NCBI RefSeq assembly: GCF_001485535.1
Contig: NZ_BCMZ01000001.1
Span: forward strand, 992,001-1,056,000
Direction of reading: 5' to 3'
Length of the DNA stretch: 64,000 nt
From: Halobacterium sp. CBA1132
GTDB lineage: Archaea; Halobacteriota; Halobacteria; Halobacteriales; Halobacteriaceae
Shown: piece after piece, positions 16,166 to 24,282 of the stretch
Layout of the letters: each line of letters starts with the position of its first letter
Position numbering within the stretch: position 1 is the stretch's first letter
Notes under the pieces: generated by a model
Told to the model about the DNA's origin: nothing
Databases searched by the model: none
The model's input: the letters and a program-made list of their open reading frames with translations, nothing else
Position numbers and translations under genes: made by a program

Positions 16166-17263
16166 TCAGAACGCGCGGTGGTATTGGACCGGGACGTCGA
16201 CTTCGTCTTCGCGGCCGAGTTCCTTCGCGGCGTGCAGCGGGAAGTAGGGGTCGCGGAGGAACTCGCGGCCGACGATAGCGACGTCCGCGCGGTCGTTCCG
16301 AATCACGGCGTCGGCCTGCTCGGCAGACGTGATGCCGCCGACCGTGCCGACCTTCACGTCGGTGTCGCGCTCGTTCCGGATCTGTTCGGCGAACCGGAGC
16401 TGGTAGTTCGGGCCGACCCACTCGATGTCCTGTGCGGGGTGGATGCCGCCCGAGGAGACGTCGATGAGGTCGGCGCCGACCTCGTAGAGGTCGTCGGCGA
16501 GTCGCGCGGACTGCTCGACGTCCCACGAGTCCCGGTCGTCCAGCCAGTCGGTCGCGGAGATGCGCACGAACACGGCGTTGTCCTCGCCCATCTCCTCGCG
16601 GACGGCTTCCGTGACCTCGCGCACGATGCGCGTGCGGTTCTCGAAGCTCCCGCCGTACTCGTCGTCGCGGTCGTTCGTCACCGGGGAGAGGAACTCGTGG
16701 AGGAGGTAGCCGTGGGCGGCGTGGACCTCCGCGATTTCGAAGCCGGCCTCCCGGGAGCGGCGCGCAGCCTGCCGGAAGGATTCGATTACCTCGTCGATAC
16801 CGTCTTTGTCGAGGGCTTCGGTCGCTGGCGGCTCCTCGTCGTAGGGCCACGGTTCGTCGGAGGGACCGACGACCGTCCAGCCGCCGTCCTCGGGGGGGAC
16901 GGGCTCGGAGCCCTCCCACGGTCGGGACTTCGAGCCCTTCCGGCCGGCGTGCGCGAGCTGGATGCCCGGCGTCGCGCCGTGGGACTTGACGAAGTCGACG
17001 ACCGGTTCGATGGCGTCGCGGTGCTCGTCGCTCCAGATGCCGAGGTCTTCGGGCGTGATGCGGCCGCGGGCTTCGACGGCGGTGGCTTCGGTCATCACGA
17101 TGCCGGCGCCGCCGACGGCCCGCGACCCGAGGTGGACGCGGTGCCAGTCGGTCGCGAGGCCGTCGCGGTCCTCGACGGAGTACTGGCACATCGGGGACAC
17201 GACGAAGCGGTTGCGGGCGGTCACGTCTCGCAACTCCAGCGGCGAGAACACGTCGTCTGTCAT
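16166..17263 (-). CDS. Old yellow enzyme-family NADH:flavin oxidoreductase (YqjM-like)
   Basis: A 365-residue FMN enzyme that reduces activated alkenes. It belongs to the thermophilic-like YqjM class: SPMCQYSVEDRDG carries the conserved Cys near residue 25, IQLAHAGRKG and the active-site EVHAAHGYLLHEFLSP follow, and GTVGGI and VGREFLRDPYFP bind the FMN phosphate. A TATA-like element (17286-17297, minus strand CCGATAAAGC) lies 27 nt upstream of the ATG, indicating a leaderless transcript. The physiological substrate is unknown. Confidence 0.92.
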   Translation of the reverse strand: MTDDVFSPLELRDVTARNRFVVSPMCQYSVEDRDGLATDWHRVHLGSRAVGGAGIVMTEATAVEARGRITPEDLGIWSDEHRDAIEPVVDFVKSHGATPGIQLAHAGRKGSKSRPWEGSEPVPPEDGGWTVVGPSDEPWPYDEEPPATEALDKDGIDEVIESFRQAARRSREAGFEIAEVHAAHGYLLHEFLSPVTNDRDDEYGGSFENRTRIVREVTEAVREEMGEDNAVFVRISATDWLDDRDSWDVEQSARLADDLYEVGADLIDVSSGGIHPAQDIEWVGPNYQLRFAEQIRNERDTDVKVGTVGGITSAEQADAVIRNDRADVAIVGREFLRDPYFPLHAAKELGREDEVDVPVQYHRAF

Positions 17264-17395
17264 CGAATTCTCGTAGCGCTGCCGGGGCTTTATCGGCGGT
17301 GGACGAGGGGGTGTTTGCCGGCTTCGCCCCGAGATTTTATCGCGCGAAGAATACCCAAAATATTTATCGGTTCGGTTGGCGTCCGTACACGTACG

Positions 17396-18064
17396 ATGAC
17401 AGACAGTTCCCCGGCGCGTGAGTGGGTCGACGACCCGGCCACCTTCGCGGCGGCCCTCGACGACCTCAAGTCCACGGGGTGTCTCCTCCTCGTCCTCGAA
17501 GCCGGCGGCAGCGACGCGGGCGGCGACGGTTGCCGGCGCCTCCTCGCCAGCGACCGCGGCGGACGGCGGAAGCGCCTGTTCGTCCGCAGCGAGGCGGACA
17601 CGCACACGACCAGTTCGTCGCCGACCGGCGACGACCCCGACGAGCGAACGGTCGTCTACCGGTCGGCCGCCCGCGGCGCGGCCGCCGCCCCGCCGGAGCC
17701 GTCGATACCGGCGACGACAGTCGCTTCCGACGTAGACGCGCTCGGCGACGCCGTCGAGGACGAAGCCGAGTCGCTGGGCGGCTACGAACCCGGCCAGTTC
17801 CGTCTGTGCGTGGACGCGCTCGGCGCACTCCTCGAAGACGACAACCTCCTCAACGTGCTCGAACTCACGAAGACAGTCGGCTCAGTCGCCCGCGAGCGCG
17901 ACGGCATCGCGCACGTCCACGTCGGCCAGCACGTCCCCGGCATCGCTGTCGAGGGGCTGCTCGGGCAGTTCGACGCCGTGGTCGAAGTCAGCGGGGACGA
18001 CGACCCCCGGCAGCGCTGGCACCTCCCCGACGAGTCGCTGTCCACGCGCTGGCTGGAGCTCTAG
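17396..18064 (+). CDS. Haloarchaeal RecA-superfamily-like protein (DUF7504-type)
   Basis: A 222-residue acidic protein. The core from about residue 20 (GCLLLVLEAGG) to HVPGIAVEGLLGQFDAVVEV looks like a degenerate RecA/KaiC-type fold, similar to haloarchaeal proteins found near signalling genes, but no Walker A lysine loop is visible. The function is unknown. The ATG at 17396 follows a good TATA element (tatttatcgg, 17361-17370). Its stop overlaps the convergent small acidic gene by 4 bp (ctag). Confidence 0.65.
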   Translation: MTDSSPAREWVDDPATFAAALDDLKSTGCLLLVLEAGGSDAGGDGCRRLLASDRGGRRKRLFVRSEADTHTTSSSPTGDDPDERTVVYRSAARGAAAAPPEPSIPATTVASDVDALGDAVEDEAESLGGYEPGQFRLCVDALGALLEDDNLLNVLELTKTVGSVARERDGIAHVHVGQHVPGIAVEGLLGQFDAVVEVSGDDDPRQRWHLPDESLSTRWLEL

Positions 18065-18324
18065 TCTTCTTCGTCGAGTTCCATCCCCTCGGCTTCCGGC
18101 GCGTAGTACTCGTCTTCGCCCTTCTCGGCTTCCTCGCCCTCCTCGGCTTCCTTGCGCTCTTCGGCTGCTTCCTCGCCGGCGACCTCGATTTCGGCTTCCA
18201 CTTCGATGGAGACGCCGGGCGCGTCCAGTTCCGCCTCGAACTCGTCCTCCTCGCCGGCTTCGACTTCGAGTTCGGTCGAGTCGACTTCCACTTCGACCTC
18301 GGTGTCGACGTACGTATCGGACAT
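18061..18324 (-). CDS. Small, extremely acidic protein
   Basis: An 87-residue protein, about 45% Asp plus Glu, with a strand-like alternating N-terminal half (VDTEVEVEVDSTELEVEAGEE in part) and a helical Glu/Ala-rich second half. No family is recognised. The ATG at 18324 (MSDTYVDTE) is preferred. It overlaps its convergent neighbour by 4 bp. Confidence 0.55.
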   Translation of the reverse strand: MSDTYVDTEVEVEVDSTELEVEAGEEDEFEAELDAPGVSIEVEAEIEVAGEEAAEERKEAEEGEEAEKGEDEYYAPEAEGMELDEED

Positions 18325-18411
18325 ACTCGGAGCCACGCCACGACGACTGGTAAACGGTGTGGCCGGTCGCGCGGCTGTCCGGCGTGAAAAGACTGCAGGA
18401 GAGCGGAGCCG

Positions 18412-19053
18412 TTAGAAGGTCTCGCGGTGGAGGACTTCCTCGACGTCGCGGCGCGGCAGGCGCTCGGGTTCGTCGCCGCCGCTCGGGCCGACCGCAATCA
18501 GGACGACCGGAATCGTGTCCTCGGGGAGGTCGACGAACTCCGCGGCGGCCTCGAAGTCGAAGCCGGTCATCGGCGTGGCGGTGAGGTCGCGGGCGTGCGC
18601 GGACAGCAGGATGTTCTGCGCGGCCAGCGAGGCGTTGCGAATCGCGTAGTCGCGGCCGGCGCGGTCGGACTCGTAGCCCGCGACGGTCCGCTCTTTCATC
18701 GCTTCGCCGGTCTCGGCGTCGACGCGGCCGGCCTCGACCCACTCGTCGAAGACGCGGTCGGCGGTCTTGGGCTCGGTGTGGCCGGCGACGAGAATCGCGG
18801 TGCCCGCCTCCCGAATGTGTTCTTGGCCGTTCGCGATGTCGACGAGTTCGTCGAGGCGGTCGTCGTCTCGAATCGCGACGAACTCCCACGGCTGGAGGTT
18901 GAACGACGATGGCGCGAGCGTCGCATCCTCGACGATCTCCTCGAGCGTCTTCTCGGCGACGTCCGAGTCCGGGTCGAAGTTGTGCCCGGAGCGGCGACTT
19001 CGAAGGACTTCGATGGCGGCGTCGGTTCGCGGCTGCTGGCTGGCTTCTGACAT
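18412..19053 (-). CDS. Nitroreductase-family FMN oxidoreductase
   Basis: A 213-residue NAD(P)H-dependent flavoprotein. Family hallmarks are RRSGHNFDPD near residue 20 (FMN phosphate), APSSFNLQPWEFVAI near residue 50, and AAQNILLSAHARDLTATPMTGFD in the second half. It is divergently transcribed from a TetR-type regulator across 142 bp that contain paired repeats, so it is probably the target of that regulator. Confidence 0.9.
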   Translation of the reverse strand: MSEASQQPRTDAAIEVLRSRRSGHNFDPDSDVAEKTLEEIVEDATLAPSSFNLQPWEFVAIRDDDRLDELVDIANGQEHIREAGTAILVAGHTEPKTADRVFDEWVEAGRVDAETGEAMKERTVAGYESDRAGRDYAIRNASLAAQNILLSAHARDLTATPMTGFDFEAAAEFVDLPEDTIPVVLIAVGPSGGDEPERLPRRDVEEVLHRETF

Positions 19054-19057
19054 CGAG

Positions 19058-19078
19058 TTACCATACGTTACCCATACG
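19058..19078. promoter_or_regulatory. Tandem repeat between nitroreductase and TetR genes (operator candidate)
   Basis: On the minus strand CGTATGGGTAA is followed directly by CGTATGGTAA, ending 4 nt before the nitroreductase ATG. The near-identical direct repeats lie between the core promoter and the start codon. They could be the binding site of the adjacent TetR protein, although TetR sites are usually inverted repeats. Confidence 0.5.
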
Positions 19079-19195
19079 GAGAGGGCTGGCGGTCCCAGCG
19101 CGTCCCGCCGATTGGCGTGCGTCAGCGACCGACACGGGCCCGGCGAGCCCGGCCATCGACATCGCTTTCCCGCTCGGCTGACTATCCGTTCACCG

Positions 19196-19801
19196 ATGGC
19201 GGACGCTCACCCGTTCTCCGGCGAGCCAGAGACCACGCGGGAAGCGATAATGCAGGCGACGTTCCGCGCGCTCCGCGAGCACGGCTACGCGGGACTGACG
19301 ATTCAACGCATCGGCGACCACTTCGAGAAGAGCAAGTCGCTGCTGTACCACCACTACGACAGCAAGGACGAACTCCTGTTGGACTTCCTGGAGTACATGC
19401 TCGCGGAGTTCGAGCAGGCCGCGCCCGACGACGACCTGCCGCCCCGCGAACACCTCGACGCGATTCTCGACCACGTGCTCGCCACCGAGTACCCCGACGA
19501 GCGACACGAGTTCACGAAAGCGATGGTCGAACTGCGCGCGCAGGCCGCCCACGACGAGCGCTACCGCGACCACTTCACGCGCAGCGACGACTCCTTCCGC
19601 GACGAACTCGCGGGCATCGTCCGCGAGGGCGTCGAAACTGGCGCGTTCCGCGATGTCGATCCGGATAGCGTCGCGTCCGTTCTGCTGACGCTCGTCAACG
19701 GCGCGATGAACCAGCGCGTCACCGCCGAGAACGCGCGCACCGAGACCGTCCGCGAGGAAGTCGACGCCTACCTCGAATCGCGAGTGCTGGCCGACGAGTA
19801 G
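19196..19801 (+). CDS. TetR/AcrR-family transcriptional regulator
   Basis: A 201-residue repressor-type protein. The N-terminal helix-turn-helix (about 15-60) reads AIMQATFRALREHGYAG then LTIQRIGDHFEKSKSLLYHHY with KDELLLDFLEYM, typical of TetR. The all-helical C-terminal domain would bind a ligand. Divergence from the nitroreductase gene suggests local control. Confidence 0.92.
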   Translation: MADAHPFSGEPETTREAIMQATFRALREHGYAGLTIQRIGDHFEKSKSLLYHHYDSKDELLLDFLEYMLAEFEQAAPDDDLPPREHLDAILDHVLATEYPDERHEFTKAMVELRAQAAHDERYRDHFTRSDDSFRDELAGIVREGVETGAFRDVDPDSVASVLLTLVNGAMNQRVTAENARTETVREEVDAYLESRVLADE

Positions 19802-19804
19802 GCC

Positions 19805-20161
19805 TCAGAACGTGATAATCTCGTAGTCGTCGTCGACGAGCGAGCGGATGCTCGGGTGGCCGTCGTGTTCGTCGACGGTGACGACGCCGGCGTCAGCGAC
19901 GGCGTCCTCGACGCCGAACGCGCCCGAACAGTGGTCGCACGCGGAGCTGTCGTCCTTGACGGCGGCGTAGAGGTCGTGGTAGTCGTGGTCGGGGTCTTCG
20001 AGTTCCGGAATCCACTGCGTGCCCGCGCCGTCGAAGATGAGTTCGAGGTCGTCCTCGGGGTTCTCGGCGAACTCGCGGGCGGCTTCGAGGCCGTTGACGA
20101 GCCGACCGAGGTTGCTGTGTCCGTCCGTCCCTGCCAGAATCACGATTGCTGCTTTCGTCAT
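19805..20161 (-). CDS. DsrE/DsrF-like sulfur-relay family protein
   Basis: A 118-residue Rossmann-like protein. The first strand KAAIVILAGTDGHSNLGRLVNG and the central LELIFDGAGTQWIPEL match DsrE-like proteins. CDHCSGAFGVEDAV near residue 83 offers two Cys close together for sulfur or redox chemistry. The start is MTKAAI at 20161, with a TATA-like CCTTTTGTG about 29 nt upstream. It lies just downstream of a disulfide oxidoreductase gene, which suggests but does not prove a thiol link. Confidence 0.8.
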   Translation of the reverse strand: MTKAAIVILAGTDGHSNLGRLVNGLEAAREFAENPEDDLELIFDGAGTQWIPELEDPDHDYHDLYAAVKDDSSACDHCSGAFGVEDAVADAGVVTVDEHDGHPSIRSLVDDDYEIITF

Positions 20162-20240
20162 TGCGTCCCCACCGACGAGCGCCGCCCACAAAAGGTCGCG
20201 CGAACGGACCGGTAACGGGGTTACGGGTCCGTAATCCCGG

Positions 20241-21671
20241 TCAGTGGTGGTGTTCGTGGCCGCCGCGCGAGAACTGCCCGGAGAACGCGCGCTGGACGAC
20301 CTCCGGGAGCGCGGGATGCACGTGGACGGACTCGCGGATGTCCCGCACGGTCCCGGACCCGGCTTTCATCGCGGTGACAACCTCCTGAATCAGCGTCGAC
20401 GCCTCCGGGCCGATAATGTGACAGCCCAGAATCTCGCCGTCGAGGTCGACGAGCACCTTCACGAAGCCGTCGGCGTGCATCGCGTCGCCGCGAGCGGTGT
20501 CCGCGAAGTCGTAGGTGTTGGTCGCGTACTCCCGGCCCGCGTCCCGGAGTTCGGCTTCGGTGGCGCCGACGCCCGCGACCTCAGGCGACGCGAACACCGC
20601 GAACGGCATCGCCGAGTAGTCCACGGGCTCGGCGTCCCGGCCGAAGATGTTGCGCGCGACCGCTTGCGCCTCGTGGTTCGCGCTGTGCTTGAGGAGGTAC
20701 TCGCCGACCACGTCGCCGAGCGCCCACACGTCCTCGGTGTCGGTTTCGAGGTAGTCGTCGGTCACCACGAACCCGCGGTCGTCGGTCTCGATGCCCGTGG
20801 CGTCGAGGTTCAGGGTGTCCGTGTTCGGCGTGCGGCCTGCCGCGACGAGGAGTTCGTCACCCGTGACGGAGATGGTGTCACCGTCCTCGACGACGCCCGC
20901 GTCGTCGCCGTATTCGTACTCTCGGGCTTCGAGCGTGACGTCGCCGCCGGACTCGGTGACGCTCGTCGCCTCGTAGCCCGTGTAGACGTCCGCGCGCTCG
21001 GCGAAGCGCTCGGTGAACGCGTCGGCCACCTCCTCGTCGGCCTCCGGGAGGAGGCGCGGGCGGCGCCCGACGACCGTGACGTCGCTCCCGAACGCCTCGA
21101 AGAAGTGCCCGAGTTCCGCGGCGATGTAGCCACCGCCGACCACGACGAGGTGGTCGGGCGGCGCCTCCAACTGGAGCGCCTCAGTGCTCGTGAGGTAGTC
21201 GGTGTCCTCGATGCCGTCGATGGGCGGAATTGCGGGTCGCGTGCCGGCCGCGATTAGTACGGTGTCGGCACGGATGCGCGCACCGTCGTCTTCACCGCCC
21301 GAAATCTCGACCTCGTGGTCGGCCACGAAGCGGGCTTCGCCCTCGTAGAGGGTGTGCTGGTTCGACGAGCGCAGACCTCGCCGAATCGACGCCGCATCGT
21401 CGCTCACTTCCTCGTTGACTTGCTCCACGATGCCCGCGAAGTCGACGCCGTTCACCTCGGCGTCGATGTCGAACTCGCCGGCGCGCTCGACGGTTTCGAG
21501 GACGTCGGCGTGGTAGAGCAGGAGCTTCGAGGGGATGCAGCCGCGGTTCAGGCACGTCCCGCCGAGCGGCCCCCTCTCCACGACGGCGACCGACTGCCCT
21601 TGATTGGCGGCGACGTTCGCGACGTCCAGCCCCGACCCCGACCCGACGACCAGAAAGTCGAATTCGTCCAT
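20241..21671 (-). CDS. Class I pyridine nucleotide-disulfide oxidoreductase (dihydrolipoamide dehydrogenase / mycothione reductase-like)
   Basis: A 476-residue FAD enzyme. It has the FAD dinucleotide fold VVGSGSGLDVANVA, the redox-active GGTCLNRGCIPSK (two Cys near residues 40-45), the NAD(P)H fold VVVGGGYIAAELGHFF, the second FAD motif VWALGDVVGEY, and the catalytic HPALPEVVQRAF. The C-terminus ends GGHEHHH, a possible metal-binding tail. The start is MDEFDFLVVG; the open frame upstream is antisense to the HAD gene. The exact disulfide substrate is undetermined; it is not beside pyruvate dehydrogenase genes. Confidence 0.88.
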   Translation of the reverse strand: MDEFDFLVVGSGSGLDVANVAANQGQSVAVVERGPLGGTCLNRGCIPSKLLLYHADVLETVERAGEFDIDAEVNGVDFAGIVEQVNEEVSDDAASIRRGLRSSNQHTLYEGEARFVADHEVEISGGEDDGARIRADTVLIAAGTRPAIPPIDGIEDTDYLTSTEALQLEAPPDHLVVVGGGYIAAELGHFFEAFGSDVTVVGRRPRLLPEADEEVADAFTERFAERADVYTGYEATSVTESGGDVTLEAREYEYGDDAGVVEDGDTISVTGDELLVAAGRTPNTDTLNLDATGIETDDRGFVVTDDYLETDTEDVWALGDVVGEYLLKHSANHEAQAVARNIFGRDAEPVDYSAMPFAVFASPEVAGVGATEAELRDAGREYATNTYDFADTARGDAMHADGFVKVLVDLDGEILGCHIIGPEASTLIQEVVTAMKAGSGTVRDIRESVHVHPALPEVVQRAFSGQFSRGGHEHHH

Positions 21672-21770
21672 ACGGCGTCCAGGGCTGCCGGCGTCAAGAA
21701 ACCGGCTGCCGTCGCGAACCCCGCCGGTTGGCCCGAGAGTTATCCGGGCCGGCGGTGAAAGCGAGCACGA

Positions 21771-22454
21771 ATGAGCTTCGACCCGGAGCGCGTCACGACG
21801 GTGACCTTCGACTCGTACAGCACGCTCGTGGACGTCGACGCGGCCGAGCGCGCGCTCGCCGACCGCGTCGCCGACCCCGAACCAGTCTCCCGGCTGTGGC
21901 GGTCGCGGTCGCTGGCGTACACGTTCGTCGCCAATCAAATCGACGCCTACCAGCCGTTCTACGAGATGAACCGCGACGCGCTCCAGTACGCGCTGGACGC
22001 CCACGGCGTCGACGTGACGACCGCGGAGCGCGACGAGATTCTCGCGGTCTACCACGAACTGGACGTCTTCGACGACGTGCGCGACGGTCTCGAAGCGCTC
22101 GGGCACGCGGGCTACGACTGCTACGTCGTCTCGAACGGCAACCCCGAGATGCTGGCGTCGATGGTCGAGCACGCCGGCATCGGCGACGTGCTCGAAGACA
22201 CGGTGAGCGCCGACGAGGTGGAGACGTTCAAGCCCAACGCGGAGTTGTACCGCCACGCCGCCGCCCGCACGGGGACGCCCATCGACGAAATCGTCCACGT
22301 CACCGCGGGCTGGTTCGACGTGCTCGGCGCGAGCCACGCGGGGATGCAGAGCGCGTGGGTCGACCGGAAGGCGACGCCGTGGGAGCCGTTCGCGGGCGAC
22401 CCCGACATCACGATTACGGACTTCCACGACCTCGTCGCGGCGCTGTCGGCCTGA
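21771..22454 (+). CDS. HAD-superfamily hydrolase, haloacid dehalogenase type II-like
   Basis: A 227-residue hydrolase. Motif I is TFDSYSTLVD near residue 12 (nucleophile Asp), motif II VVSNGNPEM near residue 122, motif III with Lys in ETFKPNAELY, and motif IV HVTAGWFDVLGASHAGM. The S-Y-S-T-L form and the cap resemble L-2-haloacid dehalogenases and related phosphatases. The substrate is unknown. Confidence 0.87.
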   Translation: MSFDPERVTTVTFDSYSTLVDVDAAERALADRVADPEPVSRLWRSRSLAYTFVANQIDAYQPFYEMNRDALQYALDAHGVDVTTAERDEILAVYHELDVFDDVRDGLEALGHAGYDCYVVSNGNPEMLASMVEHAGIGDVLEDTVSADEVETFKPNAELYRHAAARTGTPIDEIVHVTAGWFDVLGASHAGMQSAWVDRKATPWEPFAGDPDITITDFHDLVAALSA

Positions 22455-22533
22455 CCCGCCGACACAGCGGCGCGTGGTATCCGCCTCAACCCCGAGCTAT
22501 TTGTCCCCGCGTGACACACCAACTGACGATTAG

Positions 22534-23403
22534 ATGACGACCGAAGAGACGAGCGTCGAGCCGCAGGCGGTCGGGGACGCGCTCGACCGAATCAAGTCCG
22601 CCGCGACCGTACTCGGGATTCCCGCGGAGACGACCGAGACGGCGGTCGCGGTGTTCCGACGACACCGCGACCAGCAAGCGGTCCACGCGCACCACGTCGC
22701 GACGACGTCGGCAGCGTGTCTCTACGTCGCCTGCAAGGTCGAACGAGTCCCACGCACGGTCGACGAATTCGTGGAGGCTACCGACGTCGACCGCACGCAA
22801 CTACTTCGCCGCGCGAAGGAGGTCACCAGCGAACTCGGCATCGACCTCTCGGGGTTCGCGGACGCCTCCCAGTACGTCGACCGGTACGCCGGGGAACTCG
22901 CGCTCCCGGAGGGCGTCGCCGAGCGCGCCCGCGAAATCGTCGACCACTGCGAGGAGGCCGGCATCGCGGGCGGGAAGTCCCCGAGCGGGTGGGCGGCGGC
23001 CGCCATCTACAACGCCTGCGTGGAAGCCGACATGAAGGTCCGGCAGGACACGCTCACGGAACTGGCGGACGTCACGCACGTCACCATCCGGAACCGCTAC
23101 AAGGAGCAACGTGAGGTGTTGCGAGAGCGGAATCCGCCGCCCGCGACGGCGATGGCGGCCATCGACTGGTACTGCGAGTACCTGCCCGCCTCCGAGTACG
23201 TCGCGAGTACGGCGCGGGACCTGCTGACGGCAGCGACTGACAAGCACTCCGTCGACGACGAACCGGCCGCGTGGGCCGCTGCCGCGCTCCGCGTCGCCGG
23301 GGAGCGCGCCGGCTCACCGTTCGGGATGAAGGCGCTGAAGACGCCCGCGGGCTGTTCTTCCTCGGACATCCACGAGCGCGCCGCCGACCTCGAATCGCTG
23401 TAG
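22534..23403 (+). CDS. TFB-like transcription factor without zinc ribbon, with an apparent third cyclin repeat
   Basis: A 289-residue relative of archaeal TFB/TFIIB. Two cyclin folds span about residues 12-100 (SAACLYVACKVERVPRTVDEF) and 110-197 (SGWAAAAIYNACVEADMKVRQDTL, shown in part; then VTHVTIRNRYKEQREVL). There is no N-terminal Cys zinc ribbon or B-reader; the protein begins directly with the first repeat. A further 85 residues follow, with AWAAAALRVAGERAGSP and CSSSDIHERAADL aligning to the second repeat, i.e. a degenerate third cyclin unit. Without the ribbon it should contact TBP/BRE DNA but not recruit RNA polymerase normally, so it may compete with other TFBs. Confidence 0.85.
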   Translation: MTTEETSVEPQAVGDALDRIKSAATVLGIPAETTETAVAVFRRHRDQQAVHAHHVATTSAACLYVACKVERVPRTVDEFVEATDVDRTQLLRRAKEVTSELGIDLSGFADASQYVDRYAGELALPEGVAERAREIVDHCEEAGIAGGKSPSGWAAAAIYNACVEADMKVRQDTLTELADVTHVTIRNRYKEQREVLRERNPPPATAMAAIDWYCEYLPASEYVASTARDLLTAATDKHSVDDEPAAWAAAALRVAGERAGSPFGMKALKTPAGCSSSDIHERAADLESL

Positions 23404-23413
23404 TCGGCGGCGT

Positions 23414-24187
23414 TCACGCTCCGTCGAACACGCCGACGAACTCGCGCTGTTCTGCCAGAATCTCGCGGTCGAGGTCGGCGACGAGTGTGCGTTCGTCGCG
23501 GTTGAGCGCGGCGCTGACGGCGCCGTCGGGTCGCACGACAGCGGACGCGCCGGCGTAGTCGACGGCGCGGGCGTCGGGGAGTTCGCGGCGGCCGGTGCGG
23601 CCGCAGCCGACGACCCAGCGCACGCCGTCGAGGGCGCGGGCGCGCAGGAGGAGTCGCCAGTTCTCGCTGTGCGCGCCCGGCCACGCGCCGACGACGAAGA
23701 GGGCGTCGACGCGCTCGCGGGCGAACTCGGCGCTGACGTCCACGAAGTTGAGGTCGTAGCAGGTCACGATGCCCGTCTCGCCAGCGGGCGTCGACACCGT
23801 CACGGCCTCGTCACCGGCGGCGAGCACGTCGGCTTCGCCGCCCCAGAGGTTGCGCTTCCGGTAGAAGGTGCGGTCGCCGTCGGGTGTGACGTAGCCGACG
23901 GTGTTGTAGTAGTCGTCGCCGGCGTCTTCGACGAACCCGGCGAGCACGCTCACGTCGTAGTCGGCGGCCGACGCGGCGAGTCGGTCGAGTTCGTCGCCGT
24001 CGCGAGCGAGCGCGGTGTCGTAGGCGCGTTCGTCGGCGACGAAGCCGGTGAGGGCGTACTCGGGGAACAAGGCGACGTCGACGTGGTCGTCGAGGCCGGC
24101 GAGGCGCTCGCCGACGGTGGCGAGGTTCGCTGGCGGGTCGAGGTCCGCGAGGTCGGTCTGACAGGCGGCGACGGTCGGTGTCTGCAC
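23414..24187 (-). CDS. Carbon-nitrogen hydrolase (nitrilase superfamily)
   Basis: A 257-residue amidase/nitrilase-type enzyme. The catalytic triad is visible: Glu in LFPEYALTGF near residue 42, Lys in FYRKRNLWGGE near residue 110, Cys in GIVTCYDLNF near residue 142. The start is a GTG at 24187 giving MQTPTVAACQTDL, which fits the family N-terminus; a TTG 27 nt upstream is also possible and better spaced from the TATA-like CGTATTAACG. It is divergent from the aldehyde dehydrogenase gene. The substrate is unknown. Confidence 0.87.
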   Translation of the reverse strand: MQTPTVAACQTDLADLDPPANLATVGERLAGLDDHVDVALFPEYALTGFVADERAYDTALARDGDELDRLAASAADYDVSVLAGFVEDAGDDYYNTVGYVTPDGDRTFYRKRNLWGGEADVLAAGDEAVTVSTPAGETGIVTCYDLNFVDVSAEFARERVDALFVVGAWPGAHSENWRLLLRARALDGVRWVVGCGRTGRRELPDARAVDYAGASAVVRPDGAVSAALNRDERTLVADLDREILAEQREFVGVFDGA

Positions 24188-24282
24188 GCCGCGGAGTCGG
24201 CGCGCAGCGGGCAAAAAGCCGACGGATGGCGTTAATACGAATTTGAGTAAAGTCTTTACCGCGGGCGTGCCAACCCACGTGT

